Shown here: positions 44,272 to 54,445 of the stretch, piece after piece
Layout of the letters: each line of letters opens with the position of its first letter
Position numbering within the stretch: the stretch's first letter is position 1
NCBI GenBank assembly: GCA_023459055.1
Contig: JAEWVR010000003.1
Coordinates: forward strand, 1 to 64,000
Source: Fibrobacterota bacterium
GTDB taxonomy: Bacteria > Fibrobacterota > Chitinivibrionia > Chitinivibrionales > Chitinispirillaceae
DNA: 64,000 bases
Direction: 5' to 3'
Position numbers and translations under genes: made by a program
The notes under the pieces: model-generated
What the model was told of the DNA's origin: nothing
The model's database searches: none
What the model saw: only the letters and a program-made list of their open reading frames with translations

Positions 44272-45555
44272 ATGATACTCAGGTTTATCTATCCCAGATT
44301 CAGAAAATTTCTTGAAAGCCATAAGGAGCTGGATAGTTTTCTGAGTAAGTACCTTGTAGGCAACTACACTATGCCACCGTCACTTGCTATACCCATTCTT
44401 GCAGCACTAACCCCGGATGAGCATGAGGTTAGGCTGACAGATGATAACTACGGCGATCCAATTGATTACGACGAGAAACTGGATGCGGTGATAATCAGTT
44501 GCTTTACACCGCAGGCGCAACGTGCCTACGAAATTGCTGATGAATACCGGAAACGCGGTACGACCGTGCTCATGGGCGGCATTCATCCGACAGCACTCCC
44601 CGATGAAGCAAAACTTCATGCTGATGCCGTATGTATTGGTGAAGGAGAACCGGTATGGCCCCAGATACTTGCCGATCTTGAAGTAAAATCACTCAAACCC
44701 TTCTACAAAGCAACATCAGTATATTCTCTGGAGCAGTTTCCAAATCCCAAACGCAACATTTTTCGTCAGGATATTTACAAGTGGAACGCGCATCTTGTTC
44801 TGACCACACGCGGATGCCCGGTGCAGTGTGATGGTTGCCCGATTCCTGATAAAGAAGGTATACAGGTTCGTCTGCGACCAATTGAAAATATTGTTGATGA
44901 TATCCGGACAATGCCTTACAAACAATTCTATTTTACTGATGATACGATTATGCTTCCGGGGAAAAAATACTCAAAATTCATGCTCAATCTTATGGATCGG
45001 ACCAAAGAACTTGATGTCAGCATATTTGTTGCATCTACAATGATGATGCTGCCGGATCCTCAGTTTTATAAAAAACTTGCAAAAGGTGGTGTTTCATCGA
45101 TGTACACCGTATTCGGATTTGATCGCGTATCACAACAGCTCTTTGATCAATCATGCACAAAAGAACAGTGGCAGGCCGGTATTGATCTTGTAAAAATGAA
45201 TGAAGATGCTGGAATCCACTTTTTTGCATCAATTGGTATCGGTTTCGACAATCAGGACCGATCCGTTGTTGACAGAATATTAAAATTCTGCCGTGATGCC
45301 AATATTGATCTTGCAGAATTTTATATCCCTACACCATTCCCGGGTACACCATTCGGGCGGCGTGCTGATGCAGAAGGACGAATTCTCCACAGAAATTATA
45401 ATATCTGGAACCATGGGAACATCGTTTTTAAACCGCTCAACTTTACAGAAACAGAATTAATGGATGACTTTTACACGTTATGGAAATGTTTCTATTCCGG
45501 CATTGAACCAAGTTCAACACTGAGAACATTTGATATCAGTAAAGCATCTTCATAA
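44272..45555 (+). CDS. B12-binding-type radical SAM enzyme 2 of the lipid cluster
   Basis: A 427-residue paralogue of the enzyme at 36356: same opening (FIYPRFRKFLE), VIISCFTPQ, MGGIHPTALP, IGEGEPVWP, and cluster motif C182-x3-C186-x2-C189 in GCPVQCDGC. The matching start supports both start choices. Two diverged copies with ketosynthases between them suggest successive radical steps on one chain. Substrate unknown. Confidence 0.9.
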   Translation: MILRFIYPRFRKFLESHKELDSFLSKYLVGNYTMPPSLAIPILAALTPDEHEVRLTDDNYGDPIDYDEKLDAVIISCFTPQAQRAYEIADEYRKRGTTVLMGGIHPTALPDEAKLHADAVCIGEGEPVWPQILADLEVKSLKPFYKATSVYSLEQFPNPKRNIFRQDIYKWNAHLVLTTRGCPVQCDGCPIPDKEGIQVRLRPIENIVDDIRTMPYKQFYFTDDTIMLPGKKYSKFMLNLMDRTKELDVSIFVASTMMMLPDPQFYKKLAKGGVSSMYTVFGFDRVSQQLFDQSCTKEQWQAGIDLVKMNEDAGIHFFASIGIGFDNQDRSVVDRILKFCRDANIDLAEFYIPTPFPGTPFGRRADAEGRILHRNYNIWNHGNIVFKPLNFTETELMDDFYTLWKCFYSGIEPSSTLRTFDISKASS

Positions 45556-45579
45556 ACGTTTTTTTATCAGGTTTATTGT

Positions 45580-47031
45580 ATGACAAATAGATGGGATGCA
45601 GTTTTTATCGGTTCCGGACTTTCGGCATTGACGTGCGGGGCTTTTCTTGCGAAAAAAGGAATGCGGGTAAAGGTACTGGAAAAGCACTACCGGATTGGGG
45701 GATATGCACACAGTTTTTCACGAATACCATATCGTTTTGAATCAGGCATTCACTCTGTACCGATGAGCCCCAACGGTTACGTATTTACACTACTGCGTGC
45801 TCTTGGCATCGATAACAGGATCGAAACGGTTTCTCACAATTGTATGTACACAGCACAATTCGCTGACAAGCAACACGTAATTCCATCAGCTCCGGATGCA
45901 CTTCGTCCATGGTTTTACGAGCAGTTTCCAAATGACCGCAGCGACCTTGATGCACTTCTTGATGATATGGCATTTCTTTACAAAGAGATTGTCGGCCCGC
46001 TTTTCCGTTTTGAAAAAAAAGGTAACGAAACAAATCCACACATACTTGATAAGTACCAGAAACACACCTACAAAACGTATATCGAAAGCTACATTAAAAA
46101 TCCCGAACTGCAAAATGTATTTTTTGCACAATGGCCTTTTGCCGGAGTTGTCCCGGAGATTGCATCAACAACCTTTTTCACGTTGCTGTTTTATGTTCAT
46201 GCTGTCGAGGGCTCTCACTATATCAAGGGCGGATTCGGGATGCTTGCCGAAGTACTCGCAGATGTGATACGGGAACATGGCGGTGAGGTGACATGCAACA
46301 GTGAAGTAATATCACTTTGTAAAGAAAATAAAACTATCAGACATGCTGTACTTGCAAGCGGAGATACAATTGAAGCCGATCGATTTATTTCCAACATAAG
46401 CCCAGACACGCTGCTTGAGCAGCTTCTCGACACTGAATCAACAAACAGGCTGTGGGTACGCCGTTCGAACCAATTGACAAAAGCGTCATCAGCACTTGCT
46501 GTCTATCTTGGTTTCGACACCGATATTAACGCGTTACTTCCGGAAAACATTCTATTCTGGTATAAAAACTCCGATTTCACGAAAATTAATGAGCGTATTA
46601 TCAATTACGACCACACTATTAATGACCATCTTATCTTTTTAAAGACTCCGGATCCGGAGCAGAAATCTACGCTTTTTCTGATGAAATATGCAAATGAATG
46701 CGAGACAATCAACTGGGCAACGGAAAAGGATCGTATTGCAGATTCGATGATCTCAGATGCAGAAAAAATAATTCCCGGAATGAGCAGCCATATCGCATGT
46801 AAAGTGACTGCATCGCCGCAAACATTCAGGCGATACACCGGTAATTCAGGTGGTTCGCTTTATGGGTATGCAAACCTTGCAGATCGTTATAGTGAAGCAC
46901 GAATACCGATGCAAACATTCATTCCAAATCTTTATCAAACAGGTCACTGGTGCAGAGGAGGCGGAGTCTGGAATGTCATGGAATCCGGCTATACGGTTGC
47001 ACGAAGAATTCTCGGAGAGAACATCACTTAA
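45580..47031 (+). CDS. CrtI/phytoene-desaturase-like FAD oxidoreductase
   Basis: A 483-residue flavoprotein. The dinucleotide-binding N-terminus has VFIGSGLSALTCGAFLAKKG, LEKHYRIGGYAHSF, and the C-terminal FAD-closing motif has YQTGHWCRGGGVWNVMESGYTVARRIL. Relatives desaturate or isomerise long hydrocarbon chains (carotenoid and retinol saturase-type enzymes). No carotenoid synthesis genes are in the window, so a fatty-acyl substrate is more likely here. It ends the cluster; a bidirectional terminator lies 130 bases on. Confidence 0.9.
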   Translation: MTNRWDAVFIGSGLSALTCGAFLAKKGMRVKVLEKHYRIGGYAHSFSRIPYRFESGIHSVPMSPNGYVFTLLRALGIDNRIETVSHNCMYTAQFADKQHVIPSAPDALRPWFYEQFPNDRSDLDALLDDMAFLYKEIVGPLFRFEKKGNETNPHILDKYQKHTYKTYIESYIKNPELQNVFFAQWPFAGVVPEIASTTFFTLLFYVHAVEGSHYIKGGFGMLAEVLADVIREHGGEVTCNSEVISLCKENKTIRHAVLASGDTIEADRFISNISPDTLLEQLLDTESTNRLWVRRSNQLTKASSALAVYLGFDTDINALLPENILFWYKNSDFTKINERIINYDHTINDHLIFLKTPDPEQKSTLFLMKYANECETINWATEKDRIADSMISDAEKIIPGMSSHIACKVTASPQTFRRYTGNSGGSLYGYANLADRYSEARIPMQTFIPNLYQTGHWCRGGGVWNVMESGYTVARRILGENIT

Positions 47032-47157
47032 TCCCGTTCTGATACCAGTATGAGCAATAAACGCTTAGACACTGACGTGCTTTGCTCTGCTTTGTATTTA
47101 TTTACCATATGTAATTAACGAATCAAATACCAAAAGTAAACCAGTCCATAAAACAAA

Positions 47158-47193
47158 AAGGCACATATAAATGGTTACCATTATATGTGCCTT
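47158..47193. terminator. Bidirectional terminator between lipid cluster and T6SS locus
   Basis: The stem AAGGCACATATAA / TTATATGTGCCTT with one bulge is flanked by A and T runs. It separates the last cluster gene (plus strand) from the last T6SS-side gene (minus strand). Confidence 0.88.
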
Positions 47194-47215
47194 ATAAAAA
47201 CTTATTTAATATATT

Positions 47216-48103
47216 CTAAAATGCGTAACTAACTCCAAATCCAATTAGTCCAAGCCCCCCAAGCCCACCTGCAACAGAGCACCCGATTATTGAATTATAA
47301 TATTTTTTCTCTGTTTTGTCATAATCCCCATAAAGAATTCCTCTATTTTGAGCCTCCTCAATTCGATCAAACTCATCCAAACTCGATTTTATAGCAGTAC
47401 CAAATATTATTCCGGTAACAGCACCTACAACACCTACGCCCAGACATGTATACCTGAAAATCTTCAACTTTTTATCTGATTGAGCATCAGCAGTTATTCC
47501 ATTGTCTGGTTTGACAACTTTAGGCGGTTTATTTGTTGTGTTGTCATCTTTGCCAGAGCTGGTGCCAACAATCGTGTCAGGATAGGAGAATGGCATTCCT
47601 TCAACCACCAGCTTGATCTGCTCATTAACGGTGAAATTAAATTGTCCATTCTGTTGAAACACTGCATTCTGAATAATAATGTTTTGACATTGGGATTTAA
47701 TTCCATAAACAGAATATTTTAAGGCAAAATTATTTAAAAAAGCGCCTTCAGCATCCTTGGATACAAAAATCCCATTCCAGTCAAACGGATTAGGAAGCTG
47801 TTCTGCTCTGGTATTGAATATATTATCATTCAGTGAAGTAAAAATCACCATTTTTGTATCTGATCCCTGTACCGCAACGCGTCCGGAAACCTGAAAACCG
47901 GTAAAAGGATGAAACAGAAAAACAATACCTTCCGGAATACTTACACTTGTGCCTTTGGGCACAATAATATCCTTCTCAACAATATACGGATTTTTTGCCA
48001 CATCAAAAGTAATCCCGCTTATATTCCCGGAAATCAGTGTTTCTGCAGATACTGAGCTACATAATAATGCAAACGAACAAAGTAAAGCGCCAATAAATCT
48101 CAT
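47216..48103 (-). CDS. Exported beta-helix-like protein at end of T6SS locus
   Basis: A 295-residue protein with a signal peptide (MRFIGALLCSFALLCSSVSA). The N-terminal half has short repeated strands typical of a right-handed beta-helix (IIVPKGTSVSIPEGIVFLFHP, GRVAVQGSDTKMVIFTS, NIIIQNAVFQQNG). A linker rich in Lys, Asp and Pro leads to two hydrophobic segments (TCLGVGVVGAVTGIIFG and SIIGCSVAGGLGGLGLIGFG). It lies 124 bases after tssM and may be co-transcribed. It is not a core T6SS part. Function unknown. Confidence 0.7.
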   Translation of the reverse strand: MRFIGALLCSFALLCSSVSAETLISGNISGITFDVAKNPYIVEKDIIVPKGTSVSIPEGIVFLFHPFTGFQVSGRVAVQGSDTKMVIFTSLNDNIFNTRAEQLPNPFDWNGIFVSKDAEGAFLNNFALKYSVYGIKSQCQNIIIQNAVFQQNGQFNFTVNEQIKLVVEGMPFSYPDTIVGTSSGKDDNTTNKPPKVVKPDNGITADAQSDKKLKIFRYTCLGVGVVGAVTGIIFGTAIKSSLDEFDRIEEAQNRGILYGDYDKTEKKYYNSIIGCSVAGGLGGLGLIGFGVSYAF

Positions 48104-48227
48104 AATAAAATCAACCCCTTTGCGATTTTCGATTTATTCAAATCGTTAATTTATACTACAATATACAATCCGCAAAATATCATAAAATAGAATTCGTTTC
48201 TCATGAATTAATCTGTTTTACAATAGC

Positions 48228-51200
48228 CTACTGTTGCGGTTTAATAATATCTGTCGGACAGTCAAATCGTGAAAAAATCTTTCCTGCAAATGGATGATCC
48301 GGATGTGCAATCTGGACATGACAGCCATACTGGATCATAAACATATTGTTGACACTCCTTTCCCACTTTGCAACAAAGGCTGTAGTATTCATGGTATTGG
48401 TCCTTGCGCTCTCAAAGAGTCGCATCAACCCCCATCTGCCACCAAATTTCATTTCTTCCGTATACTTGGAATTTACAAATACCTTTAATAAAACGTCATC
48501 AGCCTGCCCAGGAATTGGCCACTGAACACGCACACTATTCTCATCCGGCAGAATTTTATACTCTTGTGCACCAAAGGTAATTGATCCCTGAAGTTTATTC
48601 TGAGGCAATGGGAGCATACGAATCTTATGTATTATCAGCGTACCATCCAGATTAAAAAATGCCCGTGTAATTTTTTCAGCATTTTTCATCGACTCAATAA
48701 GTTCCGGTTTAAAAAGAATAGCGATATTGCCCACCTGACGTGTTTTCCATTCATTGCCATCCTTATAAATGTATGGTTGCAGATTCCGGGTGTAAAATCC
48801 CCAGAATGTACCAGTATTCGGCCTGAAGTACTCCATAACACCATCAAATGAACACTCGTCATCATTGTGTGAAAATGGATATTTTCCGGCGAAACTATTT
48901 GTAAAGACAACCGCAACATCATTCTGCCATTTCTGATTTAACTCCTTTGATATGAGTGCAGACATGACACTTCCCGTATAGTCAATAGAATTCAACAGAA
49001 TCGGTGTCATAGCCATTTTAATCTGATCCGGCATTCCGATCAGGACCTTCTGTGTATAGCTGTATGAGCTAAGCAGAGGATCCTGGTCAGTACCATTGAA
49101 CGTCGTCAGCAAATTTCCCTGTTTTGAACACCGCAGCAGAGCTTCAGCCAGAGTACTCATTCTGTTACGATACTCAGCCATTGTCGCCGTTGCTCCTTCG
49201 GATTTATGAAATGATGACAATGGGGAAAATGCATTTTTTACCGCCTCCTGCGGTGATGTCCCCGGCGGCATCAAAGCTTTTAATGGAGAAGCTTTCTTTT
49301 CTATTGCCTTTATTTTCTTTGCAAACATTTTCTTGGCGACCTCTGCAACCTGCTCCTCTTTTGCCTTGATTTCAATGTTTGACATCGTAAGAATTTTTTG
49401 CAGCACGAGATCCATCTCTGATCCTGCAACTGCAAGCTTCTGAAGTACCGTTCCTGCGCGGATAATATCGCCAAAAGGTTCAACACTGATTGAGCCAAGG
49501 AACTCAATCCACTTTACAAACACATCGTTATAGTACTCCGCAATCATTTCTTCCCGAAGCTCATTCTTGTCCGTAAATCCATCAGTAATTTTTTCTTTTG
49601 AAACTCCAAGTACCCAGTCAACCTTAAACGGATCTTTTATGACATTTTCAAGTTCATCAGCGACAAAACGGTTCCACCCTTCCTGAGTATAAAGCAGACT
49701 GATACTACTTGGACTTTTCAGAACCGGGTCAGCATTTCCAGCAAGTAAATCAGCCAGAGTCATCTGAGGTGCAAGCGAGAGCAGCCTGTCACGCATTGAT
49801 TCATAGAGCACCTGTGCATCAGGCAGTTTCGACAACCGTTGACGGGCAGTGGCTACCAGCTCCTGCTTTTCCTGGATCAACTGCATTTCATTGGATTTCA
49901 GATAGGAACAATAAAGTCTAATACTTTTTTTAATAATTATTTCAACGTTTTCGGGCAACCGGCTTGCACTATTTCCCTTTGTAAACTGATACACTATCGC
50001 AGCTTCAATATTTTCTCTAATAGTAATTGTGTCAATACGGTCTTTGGTCTGTGCTATTGCTTCAGACATTGACAAGTATGCCTTTAACTGCCTGTAAAGC
50101 AACGCATACTCTTCACCGTTCAATGGTTTGAAACTGGCATTCGCTTCACTGATATTACTTTCAAGATAAGATACTGTTGGCACAACAATGAAATTCCATA
50201 TACGATTGATATATACTTTTTTTAGTGCTGCATAAATCTCTTTTGACTTTACAAGCCCTATACCATATTTGGGAGATATACCCTTTTCGTAAAACTTTTT
50301 ATATTGTTCAAGCAAATCGCCAAGACGTCCTAACTGCTCATAGGCATCAGTAACCGATTGAGGTGCTGACAGAGCAGTATCCATTTCAGCCTTGGTTTTA
50401 TTGTACAGTTTGTTTACCTGTGAATTTACAGACATCATGTACAACCCGGCCAATAAAAATACCGCTGCAAATAAGCCGGTTAGAAGCCAATACCGTATCC
50501 ATTCTTTACGCGAAAACTTCTGCGTTTTCTGAAGCAACTGTGTACCATCGGGAAAGATCTGGTTGAATAACTTTTTTGTAAAAAATGACTTTACCTGTTT
50601 TTTTGCAACATTTATTGCGGCAGGGGTTATCGATGTTCTTGACATTCTGTGAGGATTAAGCGGGTGATTCAACACTGTATTACTTAGATCGGGTGGTCCT
50701 GCTGACTGGGCAGCATAATCGGTTGCTGTATTTGATGACACTTCAAATGATTTACAACTACCGAAATAAAAACCCCTGAATACCGGTTTACCCTCATATT
50801 TACTATCTTTAAACAGTTCTGCGAAAAAATCTCCGGCTCTTGTCTGCATACCTTCAAATTCAATAGTGAAGCGACAAATTGCTCTTCGTACAGTTTCTTT
50901 TCTTTCTTTTGACAATCGTTTCAAACGAAGCGCTTTCAGTGATGCACACAGTTCCTCATGCTCCTGCACAAACACTTTCCGGGCAGGAGCCATCTGCTGA
51001 TCAGTTGAAAAAGTTGCACCCAATAAATGATCAGGCCATTCCACTGATGCATCATTGAAAAATTCATAGAAGCCGCTAATCATATCAGCCTTGGTAATAA
51101 TGCAAAAGACAGGAAGTTCAATTCCCCAAAACGCAATAAGTTCATCAATTTTTGAACGAATATTTGTTGCTATACTCTTAATAGTTTCACTATCGCTTTT

Positions 51201-51653
51201 CAAAAGATCTTCACAGCTGACAGTACATACGATTCCGTCAACCGGACGCTCATTACGACATTCAACCAGCCCCTGATAAACAGATCTGAATGTGTCAAGA
51301 CCTTCGGGCTGAAGCAATTTTCCTGGAATATCAATCCAGACTGCTTCATTTGCAAATCGCCACTCGACACCACTATTAGTTGTGCCATCTTTGTCTTCAG
51401 GATAGCTAAGCGGAAAATGTATATCAGATCCGTTAAGAACAGTAGTCTTTCCTGACCTTTCCGGTCCTATGAGCATAAACCAGGGATTACCGTAAATTGC
51501 ACTACTCTTGAAAAGGTTGCTCCGCTTTACTGAATCAACATACCTGTTTGTCGCAGTCTTGAGCTCTCTGAGGATTTTTGATGACACCTCATTATTGCCC
51601 ATGAGCTTTGCTGATTTTGAACTACGCTTATCTTTCCTATTAAACAATTTCAT
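48228..51653 (-). CDS. tssM: Type VI secretion protein TssM (IcmF)
   Basis: Inner-membrane protein of the T6SS baseplate anchor, about 1141 residues. It has an N-terminal GTPase-like part with Walker A GPERSGKT, two or three membrane helices (one clear: WLLTGLFAAVFLLAGLYMM), and a long periplasmic region ending in the IcmF C-terminal domain (CSFDGVMEYF...GTFWGFY ... WGLMRLFESA). TssM joins TssL and TssJ. Those genes are absent from the window. ATG 51653 is given; GTG 51665 is possible. It is downstream of clpV on the same strand. Confidence 0.93.
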   Translation of the reverse strand: MKLFNRKDKRSSKSAKLMGNNEVSSKILRELKTATNRYVDSVKRSNLFKSSAIYGNPWFMLIGPERSGKTTVLNGSDIHFPLSYPEDKDGTTNSGVEWRFANEAVWIDIPGKLLQPEGLDTFRSVYQGLVECRNERPVDGIVCTVSCEDLLKSDSETIKSIATNIRSKIDELIAFWGIELPVFCIITKADMISGFYEFFNDASVEWPDHLLGATFSTDQQMAPARKVFVQEHEELCASLKALRLKRLSKERKETVRRAICRFTIEFEGMQTRAGDFFAELFKDSKYEGKPVFRGFYFGSCKSFEVSSNTATDYAAQSAGPPDLSNTVLNHPLNPHRMSRTSITPAAINVAKKQVKSFFTKKLFNQIFPDGTQLLQKTQKFSRKEWIRYWLLTGLFAAVFLLAGLYMMSVNSQVNKLYNKTKAEMDTALSAPQSVTDAYEQLGRLGDLLEQYKKFYEKGISPKYGIGLVKSKEIYAALKKVYINRIWNFIVVPTVSYLESNISEANASFKPLNGEEYALLYRQLKAYLSMSEAIAQTKDRIDTITIRENIEAAIVYQFTKGNSASRLPENVEIIIKKSIRLYCSYLKSNEMQLIQEKQELVATARQRLSKLPDAQVLYESMRDRLLSLAPQMTLADLLAGNADPVLKSPSSISLLYTQEGWNRFVADELENVIKDPFKVDWVLGVSKEKITDGFTDKNELREEMIAEYYNDVFVKWIEFLGSISVEPFGDIIRAGTVLQKLAVAGSEMDLVLQKILTMSNIEIKAKEEQVAEVAKKMFAKKIKAIEKKASPLKALMPPGTSPQEAVKNAFSPLSSFHKSEGATATMAEYRNRMSTLAEALLRCSKQGNLLTTFNGTDQDPLLSSYSYTQKVLIGMPDQIKMAMTPILLNSIDYTGSVMSALISKELNQKWQNDVAVVFTNSFAGKYPFSHNDDECSFDGVMEYFRPNTGTFWGFYTRNLQPYIYKDGNEWKTRQVGNIAILFKPELIESMKNAEKITRAFFNLDGTLIIHKIRMLPLPQNKLQGSITFGAQEYKILPDENSVRVQWPIPGQADDVLLKVFVNSKYTEEMKFGGRWGLMRLFESARTNTMNTTAFVAKWERSVNNMFMIQYGCHVQIAHPDHPFAGKIFSRFDCPTDIIKPQQ

Positions 51654-51747
51654 TGATACAACCACTCGTTCTCAATTTGTATTTAAGAAATCAGCACGAC
51701 AGCAATCATATACTGTCATGCTGATTGAATTCAATTATGCGATAAAA

Positions 51748-54390
51748 TTATGCCGCCAAAGTATCTTTTACTTCAAAGGTGATCGCAAATTCACCGGCTT
51801 CATCAATATCTATCTTTACACATTTTTCCTGTTCCTGATTATCCGCACCCACATTTGCGAGCAGATAATTTGAAATCGCAGGAAGAAGACTGTTGTTGAT
51901 AATCATGTCAATATTGCGGGCACCGGCTTCTGCTGCACTGCAACGTTCGGCAATCGCACTGACAACAGCATCACTATAAACACAGCCTGCCTCATGTGCA
52001 TTCTGAAGCCGTTTTTCTACTTTGTTAAGCTTTAGTCTTATTACCGATTCTATAACATCACGTGTAAGCGGCAGGAATGGAACTACAGTACAGCGGGCAA
52101 GCAGTGCAGCCTGAAAATGTTCTGTCAATTCAGGCCGGATATATTCAATAATCGCTTTGGGATCCGTAATGTCCTGTGCCTGCGCCTGCATGATTGTGTC
52201 TGCACCAAGATTTGACGTCATAAGAATTACTGTATTTCTGAAATTAATATCACGTCCTTCCCCATCACGCATCATACCTTTGTCAAACACCTGATAAAAC
52301 ATATTCAGAACATCACGATGTGCTTTCTCAACTTCATCAAGGATTACAATGGAATACGGTTTCTGGCGAACTGCTTCAGTCAGAATACCACCTTCACCGT
52401 ACCCTACATATCCTGGGGGCGATCCTTTAAGCTGCGATACTGTATGCTTTTCCTGATACTCTGACATATTGATTACTGTTGAGAATTTCTCTCCACCGAA
52501 AAGGAGATCTGCAAGTGCCATTGCAAGCTCCGTTTTACCGACACCTGATGGTCCGGTGCAGAGAAATACACCCATTGGTGCCTCCGGATTAGTCATACCG
52601 GTTTTTGCAGAACGGATAGCAGCAGATATTTCAGCGATTGCAGCAGCCTGCCCCTTAACTCTTTCGGAAAGTTTATTTTCAAGCTCCAGAAGAGTCTGAG
52701 CCTCATCCTTGACCATTGATCCGACAGGTATTCCTGTCCAGTCAGCAATGACCTGCGCACAAATCTCTCCGCTTACATGAGGATAGACCATTGCAGTTTC
52801 TCCTGCTATTTCAGCTAGCTCTGTATTCTTCTGATCAAGCTCTGATTTCAGCTTCGTTATCATATCTGTGGCAGAATCACCCTTACTGTTAGCATCAACA
52901 AGCTGCTCCTGAAGTTTTACAATAACCTCAACAAGTGCTTTTTCCTTTTCCCACTTTACCGTAAGCTCCGTTACTTCCGCATCAGCCTTTGCTTTAATAT
53001 CTTCATACTTGACAATTGCCTTTTCGTCATAGGCGATACCCGCAGCTTTGTCTTTATTAAGTGTTTTCAGCGCACGATTTGCATCTGCGAGAAGTTTCTT
53101 GCGGTACTCGATTGATGGCGGCGTTGTTGTACGGCTCATCTTTACACGAGTACAGGCAGTATCGAGTACATCAACAGCTTTATCCGGCAGTTGACGTCCT
53201 GAAATAAAACGGTTTGAATAGGATACAGCCGTCTGAATGCCATCTTCGGTAATGTGCACCCCATGATGACGTTCATAGCTTTCAGCAATACCACGAAGCA
53301 TTGCACATGCTTTTTCCTCATCGGGTTCATCAACCTTGACAAGTTGAAAACGTCGGGTCATTGCCGGATCCTTCTCGAAATATTTGCGGTATTCAAGCCA
53401 GGTTGTGGCAGCACAGGTACGGAGTTCTCCGCGTGCAAGAGCTGGTTTGAGAAGGTTTGCGGCATCACCGGTTCCGGCAGCACCACCTGCACCGATAAGT
53501 GTATGCGCTTCGTCAATGAAAAGAATGATTCTTCCACCACTCTTCTTAGCAATGTCAATAACACTCTTTAATCTCTTTTCAAATTCTCCCTTGACACTTG
53601 CACCAGCCTGAAGCAATCCGAGGTCAAGTTCCCACAATTCGACATCCTTTAATGATACCGGCACACTGCCTGCAGCAATCTGTTGTGCAAGACCTTCCAT
53701 AATCGCTGTTTTTCCCACACCTGCTTCACCAACAAGAATCGGATTATTTTTTCTGCGACGACTGAGAATGTCTATTACCTGAAAGATTTCACTATCACGT
53801 CCAAGAATCGGATCTGTTTTTCCGGCTTTTGCATCGGCAGTCAGATTTTTGCAATACTTCTCAAGTTCCGTTTTGTTAAGAGCAGGGTCACCGCTTTCAC
53901 GCGCCACCTTATCGACATTCTCTGATGACCTGGCGAGAATATTGAGCAGTTCCTTTTTCAGCATTTCGTCATCAATATGACGCAGTTCTGAGGCATACTG
54001 TGCGATAGAACGTTTCATTTCGTCAAAGGCTGCTGCAAATAAAACACCCGAACGAATCTGTGTCATTCCATACCGCAGTGAGCCAAGCCCCCATGCAGAT
54101 TCAAGAAGGGCAATCAATGACGGAGAAAATGATGGTTTTGCAGTATTTCCTCTTGGGAACCCTTCAATTTCATTTGTCAATGTTTTTTTTACACGCGCAA
54201 TATCAACACCGAAATGTCGTAATATCTGCGCAATATCACCATCAATTTCATCAAGCAGTGTTGAGAACAGATGTTCCCATGTAAGCTCATAATTGGTATT
54301 GCTTACACAAACACCCACTGATGCCTGGAATGACTTTTGACAAATCCCATTAAGTTTGTCAAGAAGTGTACGAATATCGGTCACTACCAT
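51748..54390 (-). CDS. clpV: Type VI secretion ATPase ClpV (TssH)
   Basis: An AAA+ unfoldase of 880 residues that dismantles the contracted TssB/TssC sheath for reuse. It has an N-terminal Clp_N region, first ATPase domain with GEAGVGKT (about 218), an M-domain coiled coil (LNKDKAAGIAYDEK ... KWEKEKALVEVI), second ATPase domain with GPSGVGKT (about 610), and a ClpB-type D2 C-terminus. Its presence shows a canonical subtype i T6SS. Gap to tssG 55 bases. Confidence 0.95.
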   Translation of the reverse strand: MVVTDIRTLLDKLNGICQKSFQASVGVCVSNTNYELTWEHLFSTLLDEIDGDIAQILRHFGVDIARVKKTLTNEIEGFPRGNTAKPSFSPSLIALLESAWGLGSLRYGMTQIRSGVLFAAAFDEMKRSIAQYASELRHIDDEMLKKELLNILARSSENVDKVARESGDPALNKTELEKYCKNLTADAKAGKTDPILGRDSEIFQVIDILSRRRKNNPILVGEAGVGKTAIMEGLAQQIAAGSVPVSLKDVELWELDLGLLQAGASVKGEFEKRLKSVIDIAKKSGGRIILFIDEAHTLIGAGGAAGTGDAANLLKPALARGELRTCAATTWLEYRKYFEKDPAMTRRFQLVKVDEPDEEKACAMLRGIAESYERHHGVHITEDGIQTAVSYSNRFISGRQLPDKAVDVLDTACTRVKMSRTTTPPSIEYRKKLLADANRALKTLNKDKAAGIAYDEKAIVKYEDIKAKADAEVTELTVKWEKEKALVEVIVKLQEQLVDANSKGDSATDMITKLKSELDQKNTELAEIAGETAMVYPHVSGEICAQVIADWTGIPVGSMVKDEAQTLLELENKLSERVKGQAAAIAEISAAIRSAKTGMTNPEAPMGVFLCTGPSGVGKTELAMALADLLFGGEKFSTVINMSEYQEKHTVSQLKGSPPGYVGYGEGGILTEAVRQKPYSIVILDEVEKAHRDVLNMFYQVFDKGMMRDGEGRDINFRNTVILMTSNLGADTIMQAQAQDITDPKAIIEYIRPELTEHFQAALLARCTVVPFLPLTRDVIESVIRLKLNKVEKRLQNAHEAGCVYSDAVVSAIAERCSAAEAGARNIDMIINNSLLPAISNYLLANVGADNQEQEKCVKIDIDEAGEFAITFEVKDTLAA

Positions 54391-54445
54391 AGTATCAAGA
54401 CCTCATGTTAGGAGTTAAACGATTGTTCCCTTGTGGCAAGTTCAT

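Noticed and set aside
36356..47031. Aryl polyene or carotenoid cluster
   Set aside because: No ammonia-lyase, thioesterase/glycosyltransferase set, or phytoene synthase; the twin B12 radical SAM genes fit neither type.
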